Source: Rhodocyclaceae bacterium
GTDB taxonomy: Bacteria; Pseudomonadota; Gammaproteobacteria; Burkholderiales; Rhodocyclaceae
NCBI GenBank assembly: GCA_013821865.1
Contig: PNJM01000186.1
Location: 1 to 5,340, forward strand
Length of the DNA: 5,340 nucleotides
Reading direction: 5' to 3'
Positions 1-5,340 of the stretch are shown in pieces (within the stretch, counting starts at the first letter, position 1; each line of letters begins with the position of its first letter). The translations under genes were made by a program, and so were the position numbers. Under the pieces are notes generated by a model that saw only the letters and a list, made by a program, of their open reading frames with translations, was not told the DNA's origin and did no database searches.

Positions 1-602
1 ACCAGAGTCGAACCGCGCACGGTGCGGGCGTATTGCGCCCAGTTGGAGAGGCCGATCGCGGCGACCAGCACGAACAGGGTCGCCTGTTCCTGGAGGGCCG
101 GCGGGATCAGGCCCCGCGCCACGCCGAACACGAGCAGCGCCACCAGAATGGCCGGGAAGGAGAGCTGGATGTCGGCGATGCGCATGATCAGCGCGTCCGT
201 GCGCCCGCCCAGATAGCCGGCCAGCAGGCCGAGGCCGACCCCCAGCACCACCGAGAACACCACCGAGGCGAAGCCGACCAGCAGCGAGATGCGCGAGCCG
301 TAGAGGATGGCCGAATAGACGTCGCGTCCCTGGCCGTCGGAGCCGAACACGAACACCCGGCCCGTCACGGCATTGGCCTCGCCCGGCCGCGAGAAGCCCT
401 CCATTAGGTTGAGAGTCGAAGGATCGAAGGGATTCTGCGGGGACAGCAGCGGCGCCAGCGCGGCGCCGAGGATCAGCACCAGCGCGACCGCGGTTGCCGC
501 CATCGCCACCGGCGAATGGCGGAAGCTCCAGGCAAGATCCGACTCCCAGGCACGGGCGAGGCGGCTGCGCCGGTCACCGGGTTCGGACGCCAGCAGCGTC
601 AT
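1..602 (-). CDS. DppC-type ABC transporter permease (second C subunit), 3' end cut off by window edge
   Basis: This is an inner-membrane permease of the peptide/nickel (Dpp/Opp) ABC importer family, and would form the channel with the B-type permease encoded just upstream. Reading the minus strand gives 200 codons with no stop. There is a cytoplasmic N-terminus (about 1-32), a first membrane helix (about 33-53), the family signature FGSDGQGRDVYS (86-97), then helices around 104-133 and 145-163 and the motif GGRTDALIMRIADIQLSFPA. It ends at YARTVRGSTLV, immediately before the EAA coupling loop, so about 100 C-terminal residues are missing (compare the 320-residue paralogue at 3415-4377). I chose the ATG at 602 because a GAGG lies 5 nt upstream (608-611). 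An in-frame GTG at 605 would leave only 2 nt of spacing. The start shares one base (TGATG) with the stop of the preceding permease gene, so translation is probably coupled. Family assignment is firm; the substrate is unknown. Confidence 0.93.
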   Translation of the reverse strand, partial: MTLLASEPGDRRSRLARAWESDLAWSFRHSPVAMAATAVALVLILGAALAPLLSPQNPFDPSTLNLMEGFSRPGEANAVTGRVFVFGSDGQGRDVYSAILYGSRISLLVGFASVVFSVVLGVGLGLLAGYLGGRTDALIMRIADIQLSFPAILVALLVFGVARGLIPPALQEQATLFVLVAAIGLSNWAQYARTVRGSTL

Positions 603-1588
603 CACGGCCTCGCCGCGGCGAGCGTGCCAGCGCGCAGGCGCGGGTCGAGCACGAAATACAACAGGTCGACGATCAGGTTGACGAGCACGAACACCAGCGC
701 GACGAACATCAGATAGGCGGCCATCACCGGGATGTCGACGAATTCCACCGCCTGCACGAATAGCGAGCCGAGTCCAGGCCACTGGAACACGCTCTCGGTC
801 ACGATCGCAAAGGCGATGACGGAGCCGAGCTGCAGGCCCGCGATGGTGGTGACGGGGATCATGGTGTTGCGCAAGGCGTGGCGGAACCAGATCGAGCGCT
901 CCGGAATGCCGCGCGCGCGCGCGAACTTGATGTAGTCGGTGCGCATCGCCTCCAGCATCTCGGCCCGCACCAGCCGCATGATCAGCGTGAGCTGGTAGAA
1001 GGCGAGCGTCATCGCCGGCATCACCAGCGATTTGCGGCCGGACTCGGTCAGGAGCCCGGTCGACCACCAGCCGAACTTTACCACCTCGCCGCGCCCGAAC
1101 GACGGCAACCAGCGCAATTCGACCGCGAACACATAGATCAGCCCGATGCCGATCAGGAAGGTCGGCAGGCTGACGCCGATGAGCGAGAACGACATCACGA
1201 AATTGGCCAAGAGGCCGGTGCGGCGGATGGCCGTATAGACCCCGAGCGCCACGCCCGCCACCAGCGCGAAGGCGGCCGACAGCACCGCCAGTTCAACGGT
1301 GGCGGGCAGGCGCTCCGCCAGCAGATCGGCGACCGGGCGGCCCTGCCGGTACGATATGCCAAAATTGCCCTGCGCGATGTCGCGCAGGTAGCGGGCGAAC
1401 TGCACATGGACCGGCTGGTTGAGACCGAGCCGCTCGGCCAATTCCGCGCGGTCGGCGAGCGAGGCCTCCTGGCCCATCATGCTGGCGACCGGGTCGCCCA
1501 CGAAGCGGAACATCGTGAAAGCGATCAGCGCCACCGCCAGCGTGACGACGACGGCTTGCGCCAGGCTGCGCAGGGCATAGGCGATCAT
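602..1588 (-). CDS. DppB-type ABC transporter permease (second B subunit), complete
   Basis: This is a 328-residue inner-membrane permease of the peptide-type ABC importer family, forming a heterodimeric channel with the C-type permease that follows. Visible parts: N-terminal helix 9-29; the GDPV motif at 31-34; an LGLNQPVHVQF segment (54-64); FGISY (76-80); helices at roughly 97-119, 130-157, 188-206, 245-266 and 288-313; and the EAA coupling loop, DYIKFARARG...RHALRN (218-241), which should contact the ATPase. TESVFQWPGLG (264-274) and the DPRLR C-terminus are also typical of B subunits. Length is in the usual range (about 305-340). The ATG at 1588 is supported by a GAGG at 1593-1596 with a 4-nt spacer and by the typical start MIAYALRSL. 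The gene begins 145 bp after the binding-protein gene and overlaps the next permease by one base. It aligns without gaps, apart from a few C-terminal residues, to the other B permease in the window. Substrate unknown. Confidence 0.95.
   Translation of the reverse strand: MIAYALRSLAQAVVVTLAVALIAFTMFRFVGDPVASMMGQEASLADRAELAERLGLNQPVHVQFARYLRDIAQGNFGISYRQGRPVADLLAERLPATVELAVLSAAFALVAGVALGVYTAIRRTGLLANFVMSFSLIGVSLPTFLIGIGLIYVFAVELRWLPSFGRGEVVKFGWWSTGLLTESGRKSLVMPAMTLAFYQLTLIMRLVRAEMLEAMRTDYIKFARARGIPERSIWFRHALRNTMIPVTTIAGLQLGSVIAFAIVTESVFQWPGLGSLFVQAVEFVDIPVMAAYLMFVALVFVLVNLIVDLLYFVLDPRLRAGTLAAARP
608..622 (-). promoter_or_regulatory. Ribosome-binding site of the downstream C permease, within a small palindrome
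   Basis: The last codons of the B permease contain GAGG (611 down to 608), 5 nt before the ATG at 602, which decides that start over the in-frame GTG at 605. Positions 609-622 are the perfect 14-bp palindrome CTCGCCGCGGCGAG. In the mRNA this can fold as a 5-bp stem with a CGCG loop and would cover three of the four GAGG bases. Ribosomes finishing the upstream gene would open it, which fits translational coupling. The motif and palindrome are seen directly; the regulatory reading is inference, and GC-rich palindromes do arise by chance. Confidence 0.45.
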
Positions 1589-1592
1589 CGAG

Positions 1593-1596
1593 CCTC
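1593..1596 (-). promoter_or_regulatory. Ribosome-binding site of the second B permease
   Basis: A GAGG lies 4 nt before the ATG at 1588. It is shorter than the GGAGGT in front of the binding-protein gene, which fits the usual excess of binding protein over channel in such importers. Confidence 0.5.
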
Positions 1597-1646
1597 GATC
1601 CCGGTCCGGTCGCCCGCGGTCTCCGACCGGTCGCGACGCGCGAAAC

Positions 1647-1670
1647 GCGATGGCGCGATGGCGCCATCGC
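1647..1670 (-). repeat. Perfect 10-bp stem-loop between the binding-protein and second B permease genes
   Basis: GCGATGGCGC (1647-1656) and GCGCCATCGC (1661-1670) are exact reverse complements around a 4-nt loop, giving a very stable hairpin in the transcript. The element is also a tandem GCGATGGC unit followed by its inverse, so 1655-1670 on its own is a 16-bp palindrome. It lies 64 bp past the stop of the binding-protein gene. There is only a TTT, not a U-run, after it on the minus strand, so it does not look like a complete intrinsic terminator. In known importer operons (malE-malF is the classic case) hairpins in this position protect the upstream mRNA and reduce expression of the membrane subunits. 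That role is inferred here by analogy. It could also be a dispersed REP-like repeat. Confidence 0.6.
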
Positions 1671-1733
1671 TCATGGGGCGCCCCGCCGCCTCCTCGAGGC
1701 GAGGCTTCACCGCGTCCGATCCCGGGCCGCTGG

Positions 1734-3326
1734 TCACGACTTGCGCAGCGCCACCAGCTTGAAGAACACTTGGTTCTCCGGATGCACCGGAATGTCGAGG
1801 TCGTTCTTCATCGCGTGTGCCAGCACCTGGTGGTGGATGGCGACATACAATGTCTCGGCCGCCAGTGTCTCCCAGATCTTGGCGATCGCGGCGTTGCGCT
1901 TGCCGAGGTCGGTTTCGCTCGACAGGCCTTCGATCAGCTTGTCGACTTCCGCATTGGCGTAGCCGGTGGCGTTCCAACTCCCATATTTATCGCTGCGCGA
2001 ATGATGGAGATAGCTGAAGATGTATTCGGAGTCGTAGGGCGGCACGCCCCAGCCGACCAGATAGAAGTCGGTCTGCGCCTTCTGGATCAAGGGGAAATGC
2101 AGCGACTTCGACTGCGACACCAGGTTGGCCTTGATACCGATCTGGCCGAGCATGCCGACCACCGCCTGGCAGATCGCCTCGTCATTGAGATAGCGGTCGT
2201 TGGGACAGTTGAAGCTGACCGAGAAGCCGCTCGGATATCCGGCCTCCGCCAGCAGCGCCTTGGCCTTGGCGTTGTCGGGTGCCGGCCAGGTGTCGAGCGC
2301 CGTGGTGTAGCCGTTGACGAACGGCGGGACGATGGCGCCGGCAGGGACCGACTGGCCGCGCATTACCACCTTCTGGATCGCCGTGCGGTTGACGCTCATA
2401 TTGACCGCCTGGCGCACCCGCCGGTCGGCGAACGGGTTCTTGCCCTTGACGTCCGAGGAGCGCAATTCCTTCGCGCCCATGTCCATGCCGAGGAAGATGG
2501 TGCGGTTCTCCGGCCCGACATTCACCGTCACCTTGGGGGCGTTCTTGAGCCGTTCGACGTCCTGCACCGGCACGTCCTGCACGAAATCGACTTCGCCCGA
2601 CAGGAGCGCGGCGACGCGGGTGGCGTCGGCCTTGATCGGGGTCAGCACCAGCTCGGCGATTTCCATCGGGAATTCGCCGCGGCCCCAATAGCCGTCATGG
2701 CGGCGCAGCACCGTGCGCACGTCCGGCTCGCGCGAGATCAACGCAAAGGGGCCGGTGCCGTTGGAGTTGCGGACCGCGAAATTCTCTTCCTTGTTCTTGA
2801 AATCCTGCGGCTTCTGGACGTTGTTGGTCTCCGACCACTCCTTGTCCATGATGAACAGGTTGGTGAGGTTCTGGACGAAAATCGGGTTCGGCCCCTTGGT
2901 CTTGACGTGCACCGTGAGGGGATCGACCGCCGTTACCTTCTCAACCGAGGTGAGATAGCCCTTGTAGTCCGAGGTCGGCAGCCGGGCGCGGTCGAGCGAG
3001 AACACCACGTCGCTAGCATCGAACGCATTGCCGTTGTGGAATTTCACCCCCGGCCGGAGCTTGAACTCCCACACTGTGGGATCGTCTGTGATGCGCCACG
3101 ACAGCGCCAGCGTCGGCAGCAGCTTGCCGTCGACCGCGCGCTCCACCAGCGGCTCGTACATCTGCCGATTGAGGCTGGCGGTCGGGCCTTCGTTCTGGGC
3201 GTGCGGATCGAGGGTGAGGGCGTCGCCGGAGCGGGCCCATTTGACGGAGCGGGCGTCGGCGGCGGCGATGCCGAGCGCGGTGGCGGCCACCAGGGCGGTC
3301 GCGAACAGTCTCGATTGGGCGAACAT
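1734..3326 (-). CDS. Periplasmic solute-binding protein of a peptide/nickel-type ABC importer (SBP_bac_5 family)
   Basis: This 530-residue exported protein captures the substrate in the periplasm and presents it to the membrane permeases. The N-terminus is a classical Sec signal peptide: a short start with Arg6, a hydrophobic stretch 7-23, and probable cleavage after A-D-A (25). There is no lipobox cysteine, so the protein should be soluble. Family marks include ARSGDALTLDPH (31-42), YEPLVE (57-62), LRPGVKFHNGNAFDASDV (90-107), NGTGPF (189-194), the DRRVRQAVNMSVNR block (301-314) and the AKALLAEAGYPSGF helix (356-369). Cys374 and Cys386 are the only cysteines and may form a disulfide. Length is normal for the family (about 500-550). 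The ATG at 3326 follows GGAGGT with a 4-nt spacer. The gene sits between two permease pairs, so which pair it serves is unclear. The substrate could be dipeptides, oligopeptides, glutathione-like or other small molecules; sequence motifs do not settle this. Confidence 0.95.
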   Translation of the reverse strand: MFAQSRLFATALVAATALGIAAADARSVKWARSGDALTLDPHAQNEGPTASLNRQMYEPLVERAVDGKLLPTLALSWRITDDPTVWEFKLRPGVKFHNGNAFDASDVVFSLDRARLPTSDYKGYLTSVEKVTAVDPLTVHVKTKGPNPIFVQNLTNLFIMDKEWSETNNVQKPQDFKNKEENFAVRNSNGTGPFALISREPDVRTVLRRHDGYWGRGEFPMEIAELVLTPIKADATRVAALLSGEVDFVQDVPVQDVERLKNAPKVTVNVGPENRTIFLGMDMGAKELRSSDVKGKNPFADRRVRQAVNMSVNRTAIQKVVMRGQSVPAGAIVPPFVNGYTTALDTWPAPDNAKAKALLAEAGYPSGFSVSFNCPNDRYLNDEAICQAVVGMLGQIGIKANLVSQSKSLHFPLIQKAQTDFYLVGWGVPPYDSEYIFSYLHHSRSDKYGSWNATGYANAEVDKLIEGLSSETDLGKRNAAIAKIWETLAAETLYVAIHHQVLAHAMKNDLDIPVHPENQVFFKLVALRKS

Positions 3327-3330
3327 TCAC

Positions 3331-3336
3331 ACCTCC
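3331..3336 (-). promoter_or_regulatory. Strong ribosome-binding site of the solute-binding protein
   Basis: GGAGGT lies 4 nt before the ATG at 3326. It is the best Shine-Dalgarno match in the window and confirms the start that gives a complete signal peptide. An out-of-frame GTG at 3330 overlaps the spacer and is not a competing gene start. Confidence 0.75.
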
Positions 3337-3376
3337 AGCGGCAGGCGGGGGCCGTCACATTTCGTATGCTGCCGGC

Positions 3377-3405
3377 ATGCTATCCGGCCGGATTCGCGTT
3401 GTCAC
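3377..3405 (-). promoter_or_regulatory. Candidate sigma-70-type promoter with an overlapping palindrome, upstream of the binding-protein gene
   Basis: On the minus strand, GTGACA (3405-3400, five of six bases of TTGACA) is followed after exactly 17 bp by TAGCAT (3382-3377, four of six bases of TATAAT). Transcription would begin near 3370, about 44 nt before the start codon. A perfect 12-bp palindrome, ATCCGGCCGGAT (3382-3393), lies in the spacer and touches the -10 element, a position suited to a repressor site. A second small palindrome, TGCCGGCA (3370-3377), covers the predicted start point. The sequence matches are seen directly. That this is an active promoter is inference; it would allow the binding protein to be transcribed separately from the upstream permease genes. 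Confidence 0.35.
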
Positions 3406-3414
3406 GGCGTCACC

Positions 3415-4377
3415 TCACCGCAGCTTCGGGTTCAGCGCGTCGCGCAGCCAGTCGCCCACTAGGTTGACGGTCAAGACCAGTGCGGCGAGCGTGATCGAGG
3501 GAAAGATCACGATCCACCATTCGCCCGCGAACAGAAATTTGTTGCCGATATTGATCAGCGTGCCGAGCGAAGGTTCGCTCGGCGGCAGGCCGACACCCAG
3601 GAACGACAGCGTGGCCTCGGTCAGGATCGCCAGCGCCAGATTGATGGTGGCGAGCACGAACACCGGGCCGGTGACGTTCGGTAGCACATGCCGGAACATG
3701 ATGGCGCGGGAGGACAGGCCGATGATGCGGGCGGCCTGTACATATTCCTTGTTGCGCTCGACCAGCGTGGAGGAGCGCACGGTCCGCGCATACGGCACCC
3801 AGTAGGACAGGCCGATCGACAGGATCAGGATCCAGCTCTCGCCGCCGCCGGTCTTGTGGGTGCCGAGCAGCACGCGCGCCACACCGTCGACGAGGAGCGC
3901 CGTCAGGATCGCCGGGAAAGTGAGCTGCACGTCGGCGATGCGCATCAGCACCATGTCGATGCGGCCGCCGAAATAGCCGGCCACCAGCCCGAGCGTGACC
4001 CCGATCGCCAGCGCCACCAGCACCGAGCAGACGCCGATGAAGATCGAGGCGCGGGTGCCGTAGAGGATGATCGAGAACAGGTCGCGCCCCTGGTCGTCGG
4101 TGCCGAGCAGGAAGCGGCTCTCGCCGCCCTGGATCCAGGCTGGGGGCGTGTGCGAGTCGAGCAGGCTGATGGTGGAGAGGTCGTAGGGGCTGTGCGGCGC
4201 GATCAGCGGCGCGGCCACCGACGCCCCGATCAGGATCAGGCTGACAAGCCCGGCCAGCATTGTGAGCTTGGAGCGGGTGAAGCTGTAGACCAGATCGCTG
4301 CGCAGGACTCGCGACAGGGCGGCCCGCAGCGCGCCGCGGGAAGGGGGAGCCGGGAGGTTGGTGGTCTCGACCGCCAT
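3415..4377 (-). CDS. DppC-type ABC transporter permease (first C subunit), complete
   Basis: This is a 320-residue inner-membrane permease of the peptide-type ABC importer family, the partner of the B permease encoded just upstream. Order of parts: a cytoplasmic N-terminus with Pro- and Arg-rich residues (1-37); first helix about 38-60; the C-subunit signature LGTDDQGRDLFS (91-102); helices around 107-135, 145-165 and 181-197; the EAA coupling loop YVQAARIIG...RHVLPN (212-234); helices around 236-262 and 288-310; SFLGVGLPPSEPSLG (258-272); and the end DWLRDALNPKLR. The ATG at 4377 is the first possible start after an in-frame TGA at 4381-4383, and GAGAGG lies 7 nt upstream. It follows the B permease by 76 bp and precedes the binding-protein gene by 88 bp. 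It is clearly more diverged from the other C permease than the two B permeases are from each other, especially after GVAR (165-168). Substrate unknown. Confidence 0.95.
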   Translation of the reverse strand: MAVETTNLPAPPSRGALRAALSRVLRSDLVYSFTRSKLTMLAGLVSLILIGASVAAPLIAPHSPYDLSTISLLDSHTPPAWIQGGESRFLLGTDDQGRDLFSIILYGTRASIFIGVCSVLVALAIGVTLGLVAGYFGGRIDMVLMRIADVQLTFPAILTALLVDGVARVLLGTHKTGGGESWILILSIGLSYWVPYARTVRSSTLVERNKEYVQAARIIGLSSRAIMFRHVLPNVTGPVFVLATINLALAILTEATLSFLGVGLPPSEPSLGTLINIGNKFLFAGEWWIVIFPSITLAALVLTVNLVGDWLRDALNPKLR

Positions 4378-4384
4378 CGTTCAG

Positions 4385-4390
4385 CCTCTC
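4385..4390 (-). promoter_or_regulatory. Ribosome-binding site of the first C permease
   Basis: GAGAGG lies 7 nt before the ATG at 4377, at normal spacing. It is in the 76-bp gap after the B permease, in a purine-rich run (GAAGAGGAAGAGAGG) that offers more than one weak anti-SD match. Confidence 0.5.
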
Positions 4391-4453
4391 TTCCTCTTCA
4401 CGGCCGCGACAGGCTTGGCCATGATGAAGGAATGAACGTGCCCCACATATCGG

Positions 4454-5340
4454 TCACGCGGCCCGGCCGACGATCCGGATGCGCGGATCGATGGCCACAT
4501 AGAGCAGGTCGACGATGAAGTTGATCAGCACGAACAGGAACGCGATCAGCAACAGATAGGCGGCCATCACCGGCACGTCGGCGTTCTGCACCGACTGAAT
4601 GAACAAGAGCCCCATGCCGGGCCACTGGAACACCGTCTCGGTGATGATCGCGAAGGCGATCAGGCCACCGACCTGCAGGCCGATGATGGTGATCACCGGC
4701 ACCAGCGTGTTGCGCAGCGCATGCCCGAAATTGATCGCCCGCGAGGTTAGCCCGCGGGCGCGCGCGAATTTTATGTAGTCGGTGCGCAAGACCTCCAGCA
4801 TTTCCGAGCGCACCAGCCGCGTCACCAGCGTCATCTGGAACAGGCTGAGCGTGATCGCCGGCAGGATCAACGCCCGCAGGCCCGAGGCGGTGAGCAGGCC
4901 GGTGGTCCAGAAGCCGAGCCGCACGGTGTCGCCGCGTCCGAACGACGGCAGCAACCCGAGCCCGACCGAGAACACGTAGATCAGCAGGATGCCGATCAGG
5001 AAGGTCGGCAACGAGATGCCGATCAGCGAGATGGTGAGGAACACGCTCGACAGGAAGGAGTGCCGGCGGATGCCGGTATAGACCCCCATCGGGATGCCGA
5101 TCAGCACCGCGATCAGCGCCGCCGCCAGCGCCAGCTCCATGGTGGCAGGAAAGCGCTCGGCCAAAAGGTTCAGCACCGGCTGCTTGACCTGATAGGAGAT
5201 GCCGAAATCGAGATGCACCGCCTTCCAGACGAAGCGGCCGAACTGCACCAGCACCGGATCGTCGAGGCCGAGCGCGGCGCGCAGCTTGAGGCGGTCCTCG
5301 AAGCTGGTGTCCTGGCCGACGATCTGGTTGACCGGATCGC
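4454..5340 (-). CDS. DppB-type ABC transporter permease (first B subunit), N-terminus cut off by window edge
   Basis: This is an inner-membrane B-type permease of a peptide/nickel ABC importer. The frame stays open to the right edge: the first complete codons read DPVNQIVGQD, and 294 residues are visible before the stop. Alignment with the complete paralogue at 602-1588 is gapless and predicts that only about 31 residues (the first membrane helix) are missing. A start at the internal GTG at 5254 would wrongly remove this conserved segment. Visible parts (counting from the first full codon): VQFGRF (31-36), FGISY (45-49), PATMELA (64-70), SLPTFLIGI (109-117), LPSFGRG (130-136), the EAA loop DYIKFARARG...GHALRN (187-210), a VFQWPGMG motif and the DPRIR end. 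The residue before the conserved His of the EAA loop is Gly (205), where the paralogue has Arg. It is followed after 76 bp by its C partner. Confidence 0.94.
   Translation of the reverse strand, partial: DPVNQIVGQDTSFEDRLKLRAALGLDDPVLVQFGRFVWKAVHLDFGISYQVKQPVLNLLAERFPATMELALAAALIAVLIGIPMGVYTGIRRHSFLSSVFLTISLIGISLPTFLIGILLIYVFSVGLGLLPSFGRGDTVRLGFWTTGLLTASGLRALILPAITLSLFQMTLVTRLVRSEMLEVLRTDYIKFARARGLTSRAINFGHALRNTLVPVITIIGLQVGGLIAFAIITETVFQWPGMGLLFIQSVQNADVPVMAAYLLLIAFLFVLINFIVDLLYVAIDPRIRIVGRAA

Noticed and set aside
33..407. 124-codon open frame on the plus strand
   Set aside because: It is in antisense codon register to the truncated second C permease, which has all the family motifs.
1647..1670. 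The stem-loop as an intrinsic terminator
   Set aside because: Only TTT follows the stem on the minus strand, with no U-run, and the next permease gene continues in the same direction with no clear promoter. It is recorded as a hairpin/repeat instead.
878..1762. 294-codon open frame on the plus strand
   Set aside because: It lies in exact antisense codon register to the second B permease gene and has the same Arg/His/Gln-rich shadow composition; no domain is recognisable.
1650..3467. 605-codon open frame on the plus strand, opposite the whole binding-protein gene
   Set aside because: Its codons are the exact reverse complements of the codons of the binding-protein gene (same register). In GC-rich genes the sense codons TTA, CTA and TCA are rare, so this antisense register stays open by default. 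The translation is Arg/Asp/His/Gly-rich with no recognisable domain, and the minus-strand protein is unmistakable.
3688..4518. 276-codon open frame on the plus strand
   Set aside because: It lies in exact antisense codon register to the first C permease gene, with the same shadow composition.
1..5340. Mobile elements, CRISPR arrays, tRNA/rRNA genes, toxin-antitoxin or defence genes
   Set aside because: No transposase, direct-repeat array, tRNA-like cloverleaf or unexplained coding region was seen. The space is filled by five transporter genes, and the longest gap is 145 bp.
1..5340. Long tandem or direct DNA duplication from the two permease pairs
   Set aside because: The similarity is at protein level (about 60% for the B copies) and the DNA differs widely. 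It is an old paralogy, not a recent repeat or assembly artefact.

Overview
The window is GC-rich bacterial DNA. Its codon use and protein sequences point to an alphaproteobacterium, probably of the Hyphomicrobiales (Bradyrhizobium/Rhodopseudomonas/Xanthobacteraceae type). That placement is inferred from overall resemblance, without a database search. Every gene I can support lies on the minus strand, and together they fill nearly the whole window. All five encode parts of peptide/nickel/opine-type (Dpp/Opp, SBP_bac_5) ABC importers.

In transcription order (right to left), the layout is as follows. A DppB-type inner-membrane permease (4454-5340) lacks its N-terminus at the window edge. A complete DppC-type permease follows (3415-4377). 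After an 88-bp gap with a candidate promoter and palindromes comes a secreted periplasmic solute-binding protein (1734-3326) with a strong ribosome-binding site. A 145-bp palindrome-rich gap with a perfect 10-bp hairpin leads to a second complete DppB-type permease (602-1588). This overlaps by one base a second DppC-type permease (1-602), which is cut off at the left edge just before its EAA coupling loop. I see no gene-free stretch longer than 145 bp.

The binding protein would capture a short peptide or related solute in the periplasm and deliver it to a B+C permease pair, driven by two cytoplasmic ATPases (DppD/DppF type). No ATPase gene is in the window; they would be expected beyond one or both edges. 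The unusual feature is that one binding protein is flanked by two full permease pairs. The two B proteins are about 60% identical and the two C proteins are more diverged. This could be two importers side by side, one importer with a duplicated channel, or two operons meeting at the promoter region in front of the binding-protein gene. The substrate cannot be read from the sequence. I see no mobile element, tRNA, rRNA, CRISPR array or defence system. This is a transport locus, not an obviously new system.
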